Of a stretch of 64,000 bases of DNA, positions 15,856 through 25,243 are shown one piece after another. Numbering within the stretch: position 1 is the stretch's first letter; each line of letters opens with the position of its first letter. Below the pieces are notes generated by a model. It did no database searches and had not been told where the DNA came from. It saw only the letters and a list, made by a program, of their open reading frames with translations. The DNA comes from Pirellulales bacterium (GTDB lineage: Bacteria; Planctomycetota; Planctomycetia; Pirellulales; DATAWG01). The stretch spans positions 1 through 64,000 of the forward strand of contig DATAWG010000036.1 in assembly GCA_036267355.1 (NCBI GenBank), given 5' to 3'. The position numbers and the translations under genes were made by a program.

Positions 15856-17062
15856 TCGCAGCCGCCGTTGGCTTCCGCTTGCCCCTCTGGCCTGCGCCGC
15901 GCTGGCCGCATGGCTGGCCGGCAGCACGGCGGCAAAAGGCAGCGACGATTCGGCATCGCCGTCGGCGAAAATCAGTCGCAGCGACGTTTCCGACGACGAT
16001 TCAACCGCTGCGTTGCCCACCGCCGACCAAGACTCCGGCGAGCACACGACGCATTTGAAATGGCGGCCGTATCGACCGCATCCGGCCCAAGCGAGCGATG
16101 TCGATTCGGCCGAGACAAAATCGAGCGAACCGGCTCCGGCCGAAACCGTGGCCACCGACGACGATCGCCCCGCTGTTTTCGAGCCGTCGCCGCTGCCGAG
16201 CAGCGAGACCCGCTCGCGGGTGATTCACGATCCGGCGGTCGTGCGAACGCAAGCCCTTCAATCGCCCAATCCGTCGTCGAACGCGTTTGGCGACGACCAA
16301 ACTCAGCCGAACGCGCAACCGGTGCCTGGCGCGAATCCAATTCTTCCGAGCCCGACGCCCGGCGGCTTAGCGCCTCCGGCCACCGAATCGGCGCCGAGCG
16401 ATTCCGGCATCACCCCCTTTTCGCAGCGGCCGCGAGCCACACGGCCGGGCCGTGCCCCGGCTCGGCTGAACCCGACGGAGCAATTCGACACGACCCCGAC
16501 CACTCCGTTTCCCGTTAGCCCCTCGCAATCCGTGCCGGGAATGACTCCGAATCCGAGTCCGTCGGACATGCAAGATTTGAGCTGCGCTACGCACCAACGC
16601 CATTGCAACGAGGATGAAGCCGCGTTGATGAAAAACACGATCAGCAAGATCGGCCTCGATATCGACGAATACGGCAAGCAGGGAGACGCGGTGCCGTGCG
16701 AATGCTCGTTGGGCGCCGGCGTGGTGTTCCAGCAGCGGCAATGGCCGTTGATCACCTATACCTGGAAGGCCTCGGCGCTGTGCCACAAGCCGCTGTATTT
16801 CGAAGAAGTGCAGTTGGAGCGATATGGACATTCGGCAGGCCCGATCGTCGAGCCGCTCCTTTCGGCAGCCCATTTCTTCATCACCGTGCCGCTGTTGCCC
16901 TACTACATGGGCGTCGATCCGCCGTTGGAGTGCCAGTACACCTTGGGCTACTATCGGCCCGGCGATTGTGCCCCCTATATGTTCGATCCGTTCCCGCTCA
17001 GCCTCCGCGGCGCGGCGCTGGAAGCAGGAGCCGTGGTCGGCGTGACTGCCGTCATCCCGTGA
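15788..17062 (+). CDS. Exported or membrane-anchored hypothetical with Pro/Ser-rich linker
   Basis: A 424-residue protein. A hydrophobic segment at about 30-48 ([16 protein letters not shown]) follows a basic N-terminus. Residues about 50-260 are low-complexity (Ser/Pro/Asp/Thr). The compact C-terminal 165 residues hold cysteines ([25 protein letters not shown]) and hydrophobic stretches ([30 protein letters not shown]). I recognise no named domain; this looks like a planctomycete-specific exported protein. The start at 15788 has AGGGAGAG upstream and lies inside the end of guaB in another frame, so the two are probably co-transcribed. The open frame from 15593 is an overlap shadow. Confidence 0.7.
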   Translation: MTSPLRRKHRTTVPNTRGSKTADRSRRWLPLAPLACAALAAWLAGSTAAKGSDDSASPSAKISRSDVSDDDSTAALPTADQDSGEHTTHLKWRPYRPHPAQASDVDSAETKSSEPAPAETVATDDDRPAVFEPSPLPSSETRSRVIHDPAVVRTQALQSPNPSSNAFGDDQTQPNAQPVPGANPILPSPTPGGLAPPATESAPSDSGITPFSQRPRATRPGRAPARLNPTEQFDTTPTTPFPVSPSQSVPGMTPNPSPSDMQDLSCATHQRHCNEDEAALMKNTISKIGLDIDEYGKQGDAVPCECSLGAGVVFQQRQWPLITYTWKASALCHKPLYFEEVQLERYGHSAGPIVEPLLSAAHFFITVPLLPYYMGVDPPLECQYTLGYYRPGDCAPYMFDPFPLSLRGAALEAGAVVGVTAVIP

Positions 17063-17086
17063 AAAACCTTGCCACACTAGCCCGAA

Positions 17087-17135
17087 GCGTGAGCGAGGGA
17101 GCGTGAGCGAGGGAGCGTGAGCGAGGGAGCGTGAG
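17087..17135. repeat. 14-bp tandem repeat GCGTGAGCGAGGGA (about 3.5 units)
   Basis: Begins as the common CCCGAAGCGTGAGCGAGGGA repeat of this genome, then reiterates its last 14 bases up to the nnrE start region. The alternative nnrE start at 17131 lies inside it. Confidence 0.8.
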
Positions 17136-17151
17136 AGGGCGGGTTCATTCC

Positions 17152-17907
17152 GTGAATAATTCCGACAACTCCGCCGGATTTTCGGCCAGCCGCGAACAGG
17201 TCCGCAGGCTCGATGCTCGTTGCGTTTCGGACTACGGCCTGAGCAGCTTGGTGCTGATGGAAAATGCCGGCCGCGGCGTGGCGGATTTGCTCTGCCGGCT
17301 TATTCAGGACAGCGGGCCTGAGCCAGGCGGTCCGAGCGTAATCTGCTGCGGACGCGGCAATAATGGCGGCGACGGCTTCGTCGCCGCCCGCCACCTCGAC
17401 TTGCGGCGCCTTCCGGTCGAAGTCTTGCTGTTCGCCGAGCCGGCAAGTCTGACCGGCGACGCGGCAGTGAACTTTCGCGTGTTGGAAAAGTGCGGCGTGC
17501 CGATCCGTGTCTTTGCTGGACAGCCCGTAATGGCAGAGCTGGCGGTGGCGCTTGCGAATGGCGATTGGATTGTCGACGCCTTGCTCGGCACGGGCAGCCA
17601 TGGCGACCCACGCCCGCCGCTCGACCAGATCATCGGCGCCATCAACGCCGCCGGCAAACCGATCCTCGCGGTCGATCTACCCAGCGGCCTGGATTGCGAC
17701 ACGGGCCAGGCGGGGCATCCGACAGTCCGCGCCCCATACACCTGCACATTCGTCGCTGCCAAGCGCGGCTTCTCCGCCCCCGCCGCTGACGAATACACCG
17801 GCCAGGTTCACATCGCCGATATCGGCGCCCCGCGCAAACTCGTCGATGAAATCCTCGGCGAAATCCTCGGTGAAATCCTCGCCGAACCCCCGAGCCCGCA
17901 GCGCTAG
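17152..17907 (+). CDS. nnrE: NAD(P)H-hydrate epimerase
   Basis: A 251-residue YjeF_N-fold enzyme that interconverts R- and S-forms of damaged NAD(P)H hydrate so that a dehydratase can repair them. The signature GRGNNGGDGFVAARHL, ILAVDLPSGLDCDTG and TFVAAKRGF are present. The dehydratase (NnrD/YjeF_C) domain, often fused behind it, is absent and not nearby. I prefer GTG at 17152 over GTG at 17131, which lies in the tandem repeat. The C-terminus has a threefold EILGEILGEILAE duplication. The TAG stop codon lies inside the intergenic repeat AGCCCGCAGCGCTAGCAAGG, so the tail PPSPQR is repeat-derived. Confidence 0.88.
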   Translation: MNNSDNSAGFSASREQVRRLDARCVSDYGLSSLVLMENAGRGVADLLCRLIQDSGPEPGGPSVICCGRGNNGGDGFVAARHLDLRRLPVEVLLFAEPASLTGDAAVNFRVLEKCGVPIRVFAGQPVMAELAVALANGDWIVDALLGTGSHGDPRPPLDQIIGAINAAGKPILAVDLPSGLDCDTGQAGHPTVRAPYTCTFVAAKRGFSAPAADEYTGQVHIADIGAPRKLVDEILGEILGEILAEPPSPQR

Positions 17908-17981
17908 CAAGGGAATAACCGTCGCGCAGCGGCGCCTTATGTACCCCCGCGACTCGATCCCGGCCGCTCCGTCCCAAGCCA

Positions 17982-20378
17982 TCACTTCCGTAAAATCGCA
18001 CCGCTCAACACGTCGATGTTGCGATCGTCAATCCGATACCAGCCGATGCGAAGCGCGAAATCATCTTCGGTGAACACGTCGAGAATTCCGTCGCGGCGGT
18101 CGCGATTCACCGCGACGCAGGCGTGATTGTCGAACCAGCCGCTTTGCTTTGCCATCGCCGTGCCTGGCGAAACGCGGCCGATCAGCAATCCATCGGCGTT
18201 GTAGTGCAACAAGGCGGCATTCTTTCCCGTGCCGACAATGCAGCCGCCGCCCGAATTACCCGCGGCTGCCTCGCCGTGGTGCGTTTTCCCGCCGCCGGGA
18301 ATCGTATCCATCCCGACCGACACCTCGGGGAGCGGTACGGCCCACAGCCGCTCGCCGTGCTTGTCGAATCGCACGAGCGTGGTGCCGCCCATCCAAAACG
18401 GATTCCCCTTCGGCGAGGGCCAGGGCTTCGACCAGCCGAGGGCATAGATCGAACCGTCATCGGCCCGTTGGGCCATATTGGCCTGAAATTCAAGCGGCGA
18501 AGTGTCTTTCGGCACTGCTTCGCGCCCCTTCGACCAATCGTAGGTCGGATTGCCGGCCGCGTTGAGGCCCGCCATCGCCACGGTCCAAATGGCGTGCGTG
18601 TTCAATTCGCCGAACCACGCATCGCCGTGCGAATCGACATCGACGCCGAACACGGCATGCCGCTGCTGCCCCGGTTTCTTGAACCATTGTACTTCGGCCG
18701 GCAAAAGCTTCCCGTCTCCCTTCGTGTCAGACCAACTCCACTGCCCGCCGCCCGACCCGCGCGGATTGCCTTCGACATCCGGCGAGCTCGAACCGAGAAT
18801 TGCCGCCAGCCGCATGCCGCCCGTTTCGTCGATGCGATACACTTGCACGCCGTCGCCGGTGGGCATGAACCAGAATTTGTGCTCGCCGAATTTCAAGAGC
18901 CGCGGTACGCCGTGCACATCGCTTTTGTATGCTGGCTTCTGGTCGATCATGCAGCCCGTGTATTGCCAGTGGCCGAGCTTATGGTCGGCCAAGTGGTAGC
19001 GGTGGAATGTCATCGAATACAGTGTCGCCGGATCGTCGGCGCCGTATTTCCCAAGCGACACGAATTCGCAGCCAAATTGCTCCCAGACGAGCTTTTTGTC
19101 GGGCGACCAGCGCGCGACGCGAGCGCCGCCGGCCGGCTCGGTTTGGATCGTGGCCATGAATCCGTGCGGATCGACGGCAACGCCGCGGAGCTCGAAGAAA
19201 TGGTCGGCCGCGCGATCGCCCGGCTTGGCCGGTTGTCCGAATCGCTCGACACGGTCGTCGACGGCGATCGTGTTGCCGCCGCTTGCCGCGTGATTCTCAG
19301 TCACTTTGTAAATCAACACCTGCCCGGCCTTCCGATCGGCCACATAGAGCCGCGAATCGGGACCGAAGGCAAGCGCTACGATTTCGCCGAGCTGGCCGAG
19401 CGGTTCGGCGATCCGCTTTCCTTCCGGCGAAAAAACGCTGAGTCGGCTATGTTCGTGCCCCACCCAGATCCGGCCTTCGCGATCCACCGCCAGGGCCTGC
19501 GGCAACCGCACTTGGAATTCTCCCTCCGCCCGCCCGGTCGCCTTATCGAACCGGCGAATTTTTCCGGAGAGCGCATCCGCCACCAGCAGCGAATTGCCCG
19601 CCACGGCCAGCGACCGCAGCGGCATTCGCATCAACTCGGCATCGGCTTCGAGTGTGCCGGCGGGAACCTGCCGCTCCGGCCATTCATACAGCTCGATATG
19701 ACCAAACTTATCGGACACATCGGTGAATTTTTCGAGCTTGCCGTCGGCCAATGCGAACCGTTGCACTTGCTGCTTGTGATTCCACGGCTTCGAGGCCCAG
19801 CCTTCCATGCCGCAATAAATCGTCGAACGATCGACGGCGATCGAATACGGTGCGCCGTTGGGCTGGCCGTTGCGCATTTGATAGCGGCCATCGTAGACGA
19901 CGTTGCCATTGGCATCCCACTTCGTGAAATCGGCTCCGGCTTCATCCCAGCCGTTTGCCGTGTAAATGGCCCCCTCGGCATCGACGGCGACGGAGCTCAT
20001 TCCAGTCGGAGTGTGATCGGCCGGAGCCGGCGTCCGGCCGCTATTGCCGATCGCCCCCACGTTCTCGTAAGTCGCGCGATCGACGACGACGCGGAATTCG
20101 TACGTGCCGCTCGGCGCCGGCTTGCCGAACTGATCTTGGCCATCCCACTGTGCGGTCGCCTTGCCCGCCGGCCTTTTTTCGACCGTCCACAAAACGCGCA
20201 CCAACCGACCCTGCGCATCGTAGACGCCCGCACTGGTCGTTGCGGCCGCGGGCAATTCATAGCTGAATTCGCTTTCCGCCGCATCAGCGTGCCTCGCGGC
20301 CAGCAAGCCGCAGGCGGTCAAAATGGCCGTGGCAATCCAATGCCGTCGAGTAAAACGGATCGCTTTGAATCGCATCAT
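17982..20378 (-). CDS. Exported NHL/beta-propeller protein with FlgD-type Ig domain
   Basis: About 798 residues. A twin-arginine-like start (RRHWIATAILTACGLLAARHADA) makes export likely, with RR just ahead of the hydrophobic run. Residues about 40-130 look like a FlgD-type Ig-like domain (GVYDAQGRLVRVL, WDGQDQFGKPAPSGTYEFRV). Then come NHL/beta-propeller blades (SSVAVDAEGAIYTANG, SLAVAGNSLLVADA, QALAVDREGRIWVGHE, ALAFGPDSRLYVADR, YSMTFHRYH). No catalytic motif is visible. Such proteins are abundant in planctomycetes and are assumed to bind or process extracellular polymers. The ATG pair at 20373-20378 has CTGGAG upstream; an extension to 20438 is possible but unlikely. Confidence 0.8.
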   Translation of the reverse strand: MMRFKAIRFTRRHWIATAILTACGLLAARHADAAESEFSYELPAAATTSAGVYDAQGRLVRVLWTVEKRPAGKATAQWDGQDQFGKPAPSGTYEFRVVVDRATYENVGAIGNSGRTPAPADHTPTGMSSVAVDAEGAIYTANGWDEAGADFTKWDANGNVVYDGRYQMRNGQPNGAPYSIAVDRSTIYCGMEGWASKPWNHKQQVQRFALADGKLEKFTDVSDKFGHIELYEWPERQVPAGTLEADAELMRMPLRSLAVAGNSLLVADALSGKIRRFDKATGRAEGEFQVRLPQALAVDREGRIWVGHEHSRLSVFSPEGKRIAEPLGQLGEIVALAFGPDSRLYVADRKAGQVLIYKVTENHAASGGNTIAVDDRVERFGQPAKPGDRAADHFFELRGVAVDPHGFMATIQTEPAGGARVARWSPDKKLVWEQFGCEFVSLGKYGADDPATLYSMTFHRYHLADHKLGHWQYTGCMIDQKPAYKSDVHGVPRLLKFGEHKFWFMPTGDGVQVYRIDETGGMRLAAILGSSSPDVEGNPRGSGGGQWSWSDTKGDGKLLPAEVQWFKKPGQQRHAVFGVDVDSHGDAWFGELNTHAIWTVAMAGLNAAGNPTYDWSKGREAVPKDTSPLEFQANMAQRADDGSIYALGWSKPWPSPKGNPFWMGGTTLVRFDKHGERLWAVPLPEVSVGMDTIPGGGKTHHGEAAAGNSGGGCIVGTGKNAALLHYNADGLLIGRVSPGTAMAKQSGWFDNHACVAVNRDRRDGILDVFTEDDFALRIGWYRIDDRNIDVLSGAILRK

Positions 20379-20514
20379 ATAACTCCAGGTGGGATCGACT
20401 CGGCGGGAACACACGGCTGGACGGGCCAACCTAGCCACATCGTAACCTGAGCGGGAGCCCCTTTGAATCAGGCTCGCCTAGCAGATTTCGGCCGAACAAG
20501 GCATCCAGGTCCGC

Positions 20515-20604
20515 GGGTGCCATGCCCACGGCTTTGCGCGGACATGTTTCGGCCGGACCATTCATTTCGCCACATGCGCACCCAGGGCAGTGGGCATGGC
20601 ACCC
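20515..20604. repeat. 90-bp palindromic element (GGGTGCCATGCCCA arms)
   Basis: Perfect 15-bp inverted arms, GGGTGCCATGCCCAC at 20515-20529 and GTGGGCATGGCACCC at 20590-20604, with 60 bases between. It lies in the leader or promoter region of ileS. A degraded relative (GGTGCCAGGCCCACGG) is near 51540. Confidence 0.8.
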
Positions 20605-20671
20605 GGCGGTTGTTAAACTGCTCGTTTCCAGTTTTGGCTCAAATCGAGCGGCGATCGAGAGCGGGTTTTGC

Positions 20672-23600
20672 ATGTTTCGTGCGGTCCAAAGCAATGTGAA
20701 TTTTCCGGCCTTGGAAGCCGAGGTGCTGCGGTTCTGGAGCGAGGCGGGCATCTATCAGAAATCGCTGGCGCAGCGGGCCGGGGCGCCGAAATTCGTCTTC
20801 TATGAAGGGCCGCCGACCGCCAATGGCCTGCCCCATCCGGGCCATTGCCTCACCCGGGCCATCAAAGACCTCTTCCCGCGCTATCGCACCATGCGCGGCT
20901 ATCTGTGCGAGCGGAAGGCCGGCTGGGATACGCACGGCTTGCCCGTCGAAGTCGAGGTTTGCAAGGAACTCGGCATCCATTCGAAAGAGCAGATCGAAGC
21001 CTACGGCGTGGAGCCGTTTATCCAGAAATGCCAGCAAAGCGTCTGGCGATACATGAAGGAATGGGAGCGGCTCACCGAGCGGCTCGGCTTCTGGATCCGC
21101 TTGGACGAAGCGTATGTCACGTATCACCAGAGCTATATCGAAAGCGTTTGGGCCTCGCTCGCCGAACTGTTCAACCGCGGGCTGCTGTATCAGGGCCACA
21201 AGATCGTCTGGTGGTGGGCCCAAGGGGGCACGGCCCTATCGGCCGGCGAAGTTGGCCTCGGCTACCGCGAAGTCGCCGATCCCAGTGTCTATGTCCGCTT
21301 TCCGCTTCTTCCCCTCTCCCCTGGCGGGAGAGGGGCTAGGGGTGAGGGGGAAGCAATCGCATCTGGCGACCCACAATCGCCCGGCGAAGACCTATTGGTC
21401 TGGACCACCACTCCCTGGACGCTGCCGAGCAACCAATTCGCCGCCGTGCATCCAGACTTGGACTACGCAGTGGTCAGCGATCCGGAAATCGCCGACCGTC
21501 GCTTGATCATCGCCGCCGCGCTCGTGGAAACAATTGCGGCAAAAGTGAAACGGGAATTGCGCGTCGAGCGGACGTTCAAGGGAAGCGAACTGATCGGCCA
21601 GCGCTATTTGCCGCCGTTCCGATACTACTACGACGAACAGCCCGATTTGCAGATCGGTGGCAAGCCGGCGCGCCGTGGCGATGAGCAAGGCACATTGAAA
21701 ACCGGCGAAAAAGAATACGGGCAATGGCGCGTGGTCGCTGCTGATTTTGTCACCACCGAGAGCGGCACCGGCGTCGTGCATCAAGCGCCCGCGTTTGGCG
21801 AAGTCGATTTTCAAGTGCTCATCGCCGAGCAGCAGAGGTTCCGCGAGGGGGACGAGCCGCGACTGATCTGCGCCGTCGGCCCGGATGGAAAATTCACCGC
21901 CGAAGCCCTCGGCTACGAAGGCCGCTGGGTGAAAGATGCGGATAAAGATATTTCGCGCGAGCTGCGCCATCGCGGGCTGCTCTATCATCAAGAGCAATAC
22001 CTGCACGAATATCCATTCTGCTGGCGGGCCGAGCAGGATCCGCTAATCCAGTATCCGCGGCAAAGCTGGTTCATCCGCACGACCGCGATGCGCGACGAAA
22101 TGCTCAAAAACAACCGGCAAATCAACTGGTTGCCCGAGCATATCCGCGACGGCCGATTCGGCAACTTCTTGGAATCCAACGTCGATTGGGCCCTGTCGCG
22201 CGAGCGCTATTGGGGCACGCCGCTGCCGATCTGGGTTTGCGAGCAAACCGGATTCGCCGAGGCGGTCGGCAGTTATGAAGAACTTCTCGCGAAGCCGGGC
22301 GTTCGCGGCACGGAGGTGTGGGATGAAGCGAAAAAAAAGAATCCCGAGCTGGTCGATGATCTGAAAGTTCACAAGCCCTATATCGACGCGATTACCTACG
22401 ACTCGACGCAGCCGGGCGCTGCGCCGGGAACGCGGATGCGGCGCGTGCCCGATGTGATCGACTGTTGGTACGATTCCGGCGCGATGCCGTTTGCGCAGTG
22501 GGGCTATCCGCACCGCAACCGCGAAAAATTTCGCGAGCAGTTTCCCGCCGATTTCATCAGCGAGGCCATCGATCAAACGCGCGGCTGGTTCTACAGCCTG
22601 CTGGCGATCGGCACGCTGTTGTTCCGCGACCTGCCGAGCAGCGAACCATCGGCCGGCGCGGCGAATCGGAGTTTTTCCGAGTTGACGTCCGAGGCGGAGC
22701 GGAAAAAAACCGGCTCTGCCAATTGGCCCGCCAAGCAACTGCCGATCCCGTTTCGCAATTGCATCGTGCTCGGATTGATGCTCGGCGAAGACGGCCAAAA
22801 AATGTCGAAACAGAAGCGGAATTACTTGCCGCCGCAAGAAATCTTCGACCGCTACGGCGCCGACGCGCTGCGGTGGTATTTCTTCGCCAATCAACCGCCT
22901 TGGACCACGATCCGCTACAGCGAACGGGCCATCAAGGAAAGCATTCCCGAATTTCTGCTGCGGCTGTGGAACGTGTATAGTTTTTTCGTGATCTACGCCC
23001 GGATCGACGGATTCGACCCGGCCGACGAACGCACCGCCCTGGCCGGCGATGCTGGGGAACTGGAGCCGGCTGTGTTGGCGCGGGCCAAAGGATTTCGGCC
23101 ACTCAAGGAACGGGGCGAACTCGATCGCTGGATCCTCAGCGAACTCAACCGCACCGCCGAAACGGCCACCGCGGCAATGGATGCCTACGACAACTATTCC
23201 GCTTGCCGATACATCACCGAATTCGTCGATGCCCTCTCGAATTGGTATGTCCGCCGCAGCCGCGACCGATTCTGGACGAACGACAAGACGGCCGCTTCGA
23301 AGCGCGACGCGTATTGGACGCTCTACGAATGCCTGCTATCCACGGCAAAGCTGATTGCGCCGTTCGTGCCGTTTCTGGCCGAGGCGTTATGGCAGAATTT
23401 GGCGGTGGAGGCATTCGGCACACGGACGGTCGAGAGCGTGCATCTCTGCGATTTTCCCACCGGCGACACGCGCGCCATCGACGCCGCGCTGTCGCGGCGG
23501 ATGAGCCTGGTGCGCGAAATCGCCTCGCTCGGCCGCTCCGCCCGGATGGGGGCGAAGTTGAAAGTGCGGCAGCCGCTGGAGCGCGTCGAAGTAATCTTGG

Positions 23601-24235
23601 CCGACCGTTCCGAGCAAGCGTGGCTTGCCGATCACGCGGAATTGCTTCGCGAGGAATTGAACGTCAAGCAGGTCGAATTCACCGAGCAGGCCGAGCAATA
23701 CATCACCTACTCGGTGCTGCCCGATCTCAAACGGCTCGGCCCGCGGCTGGGCAAGCGATTGCCGGCGTTGAAAGCGGCCCTCGCAAAGGCCGACGCCGCG
23801 GAGCTTCTGGCCCGGCTCGAGCGCGACAAAAAAGTGTCGCTGGAATTGGCCGACGGGCCGGTCGAGCTCGATGGCGACGATCTGCAAGTCCGCTTGCAGG
23901 CCAAGCCTGGCTGGGCTGCGGCGCAAGGGCGTGCGTGCGTCGTCGTGCTTTCGACCGAACTGGCGCCGGAATTGGTTCTCGAAGGCTTGGCCCGCGAACT
24001 GGTGCACGCGATTCAAACCCGCCGCCGCGAATTGAACTGCGAATACACCGGCCGCATCGAAGTGTTCATCGAAACCGACTCGGCCGAATTGACTGGCGCG
24101 ATCGAGCAATTCCGCGACTACATTTGCGGCGAAACGCTGGCCGTGAGCTCGAGCGAAACAATTCCGCCGGGCGCCGATGCCAGCGAACTGGCAATCGGCG
24201 AATACCGCGCCCGGCTGTTCGTCAAAATCGTATAA
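20672..24235 (+). CDS. ileS: Isoleucyl-tRNA synthetase
   Basis: A 1187-residue class I synthetase charging tRNA-Ile. The HIGH motif reads HPGH (55-58), KMSKS reads KMSKQ (710-714), the editing (CP1) domain has [15 protein letters not shown], and the [13 protein letters not shown] and [17 protein letters not shown] motifs are present. The overall type is the long, eukaryote-like IleS2 class with a C-terminal anticodon-binding domain. Start [12 protein letters not shown] is typical; the frame is open upstream to 20522. Anomaly: residues about 212-236 ([20 protein letters not shown]) are a translated intergenic palindrome inserted ahead of the editing domain. Members of this class lacking the insert would read directly from YVRFPL into the DLLVWTT strand. 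Confidence 0.95.
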   Translation: MFRAVQSNVNFPALEAEVLRFWSEAGIYQKSLAQRAGAPKFVFYEGPPTANGLPHPGHCLTRAIKDLFPRYRTMRGYLCERKAGWDTHGLPVEVEVCKELGIHSKEQIEAYGVEPFIQKCQQSVWRYMKEWERLTERLGFWIRLDEAYVTYHQSYIESVWASLAELFNRGLLYQGHKIVWWWAQGGTALSAGEVGLGYREVADPSVYVRFPLLPLSPGGRGARGEGEAIASGDPQSPGEDLLVWTTTPWTLPSNQFAAVHPDLDYAVVSDPEIADRRLIIAAALVETIAAKVKRELRVERTFKGSELIGQRYLPPFRYYYDEQPDLQIGGKPARRGDEQGTLKTGEKEYGQWRVVAADFVTTESGTGVVHQAPAFGEVDFQVLIAEQQRFREGDEPRLICAVGPDGKFTAEALGYEGRWVKDADKDISRELRHRGLLYHQEQYLHEYPFCWRAEQDPLIQYPRQSWFIRTTAMRDEMLKNNRQINWLPEHIRDGRFGNFLESNVDWALSRERYWGTPLPIWVCEQTGFAEAVGSYEELLAKPGVRGTEVWDEAKKKNPELVDDLKVHKPYIDAITYDSTQPGAAPGTRMRRVPDVIDCWYDSGAMPFAQWGYPHRNREKFREQFPADFISEAIDQTRGWFYSLLAIGTLLFRDLPSSEPSAGAANRSFSELTSEAERKKTGSANWPAKQLPIPFRNCIVLGLMLGEDGQKMSKQKRNYLPPQEIFDRYGADALRWYFFANQPPWTTIRYSERAIKESIPEFLLRLWNVYSFFVIYARIDGFDPADERTALAGDAGELEPAVLARAKGFRPLKERGELDRWILSELNRTAETATAAMDAYDNYSACRYITEFVDALSNWYVRRSRDRFWTNDKTAASKRDAYWTLYECLLSTAKLIAPFVPFLAEALWQNLAVEAFGTRTVESVHLCDFPTGDTRAIDAALSRRMSLVREIASLGRSARMGAKLKVRQPLERVEVILADRSEQAWLADHAELLREELNVKQVEFTEQAEQYITYSVLPDLKRLGPRLGKRLPALKAALAKADAAELLARLERDKKVSLELADGPVELDGDDLQVRLQAKPGWAAAQGRACVVVLSTELAPELVLEGLARELVHAIQTRRRELNCEYTGRIEVFIETDSAELTGAIEQFRDYICGETLAVSSSETIPPGADASELAIGEYRARLFVKIV
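21311..21350. repeat. CCCCTCTCCC-N5-GGGAGAGGGG palindrome inside ileS
   Basis: Perfect 10-bp arms at 21311-21320 and 21326-21335, then CTAGGGGTGAGGGG. The same type of element is intergenic at 4598-4645 and 9566-9676. It is in frame with ileS and keeps the gene open. Confidence 0.85.
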
Positions 24236-24285
24236 CACCGAAGCCCGCAGCGCTAGCAAGGGAATTGCGAAACGTCGCGTCGTCG

Positions 24286-24454
24286 TGTGCCACTGGCAAG
24301 CGCAGTCTGCCAGTGCGTTTGGCGAGTTCGGGCGGCGCTTGCTTGATGCGAATTGGAAGACTACGTACGCCTTGGACTTCACGGACAAGATTACCTAACC
24401 AATTCAACCCGCGACTGCGCGCCCACTGGCCGACTGCGCTGGCCAGTGGCACAC
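24286..24454. repeat. 169-bp inverted repeat (GTGCCACTGGCAAGCGCAGT family)
   Basis: The gap between ileS and purN opens with an AGCCCGCAGCGCTAGCAAGG copy (24242-24261) and then this element. The left end (TGTGCCACTGGCAAGCGCAG) and the right end read on the opposite strand (TGTGCCACTGGCCAGCGCAG) match closely, and each is itself a small palindrome. Single or tandem copies recur at 35158-35182, 59589-59616 and 60697-60770. I see no gene in 24236-24492. Confidence 0.75.
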
Positions 24455-24492
24455 CGGTGAATTTGGAAGAGCCAATTAACCCACGGCACGTC

Positions 24493-25137
24493 ATGTCCCT
24501 GTTCCGCTTCCAGCCTCGCCGACCATTGCGTTTGGTGGTGTTGATCTCCGGCGGCGGGACGACGCTGCGCAACCTGCTCGAGAAGATCACCGCCGGCGAG
24601 CTAGATGCGGAAATCCTGCACGTGATTTCGAGCAACGGCAGCGCTGGAGGATTGCGTTTCGCCGAGGAGGCCCGCGTTCCGGCCGATGTGATCCAGCGGA
24701 GCAGTTTTGTGTCGATCGAAGCATACAGCGCAGTGGTGTTCGACGCCTGCCGCGCGGCCGATCCCGATCTTGTGGTGATGGGCGGATTCTTGAAGCTGCT
24801 CGTGATCCCGCCCGATTTCGAAAACCGCGTGCTGAATATCCATCCGGCGCTGATTCCCGCGTTTTGCGGCAAAGGCTTTTACGGCCATCGCGTGCACGAG
24901 GCGGTATTGGCGTATGGTGCAAAACTGAGCGGCTGCACGGTCCATTTTGTCGACAATCGCTACGATCACGGACCGATCCTATTGCAGCGCGCGGTGCCCG
25001 TGCTCGACGACGATTCACCCCAAACGCTGGCGGCCCGGGTGTTCGAAGCCGAATGCGACGCGTATCCCGAGGCGCTGCGGCTTATCGGTGAAGGCCGCGT
25101 CGAGATCGACGGGCGAATGGTCCGCCTGCGGCCGTGA
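24493..25137 (+). CDS. purN: Phosphoribosylglycinamide formyltransferase
   Basis: A 214-residue enzyme transferring formyl from 10-formyl-THF to GAR in purine synthesis. N-terminal LVVLISGGGTTLRNLL, the SNGSAGGLRFAEE segment, the folate-site GGFLKLL, and the catalytic NIHPALIPAF(C)GKGFYGHRVHEAV and GCTVHFVDNRYDHGPIL blocks are all there; Asn and His of NIHP and Asp of YDHGPI are the active-site residues. The ATG at 24493 gives a normal N-terminus; the much longer open frame back to 23203 is a shadow of ileS. Confidence 0.95.
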   Translation: MSLFRFQPRRPLRLVVLISGGGTTLRNLLEKITAGELDAEILHVISSNGSAGGLRFAEEARVPADVIQRSSFVSIEAYSAVVFDACRAADPDLVVMGGFLKLLVIPPDFENRVLNIHPALIPAFCGKGFYGHRVHEAVLAYGAKLSGCTVHFVDNRYDHGPILLQRAVPVLDDDSPQTLAARVFEAECDAYPEALRLIGEGRVEIDGRMVRLRP

Positions 25138-25170
25138 GCGCGAAAGCGCGGGGCCGGTGATCCTCAAATC

Positions 25171-25230
25171 GCGAAACCGCGAGCGGGAAGCCGGCCGCCG
25201 TTGGACATGGATGCTCGCTTGCGGTTTCGC
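25171..25230. repeat. Inverted repeat, GCGAAACCGCGAGCG family
   Basis: Arms 25171-25185 and 25216-25230 (one mismatch) lie between the convergent purN and DUF6807 genes. It may serve as a shared terminator. Same family as 14214-14273. Confidence 0.65.
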
Positions 25231-25243
25231 GCGTCACCCATCG

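Noticed and set aside
18123-20450. 775-residue plus-strand open frame
   Set aside because: Antisense of the NHL-repeat gene; GC-rich codon use keeps the opposite strand open, and no domain or start signal is visible.
23203-24492. Long N-terminal extension of purN
   Set aside because: It is the +1 shadow of ileS; the native PurN start at 24493 matches the family.
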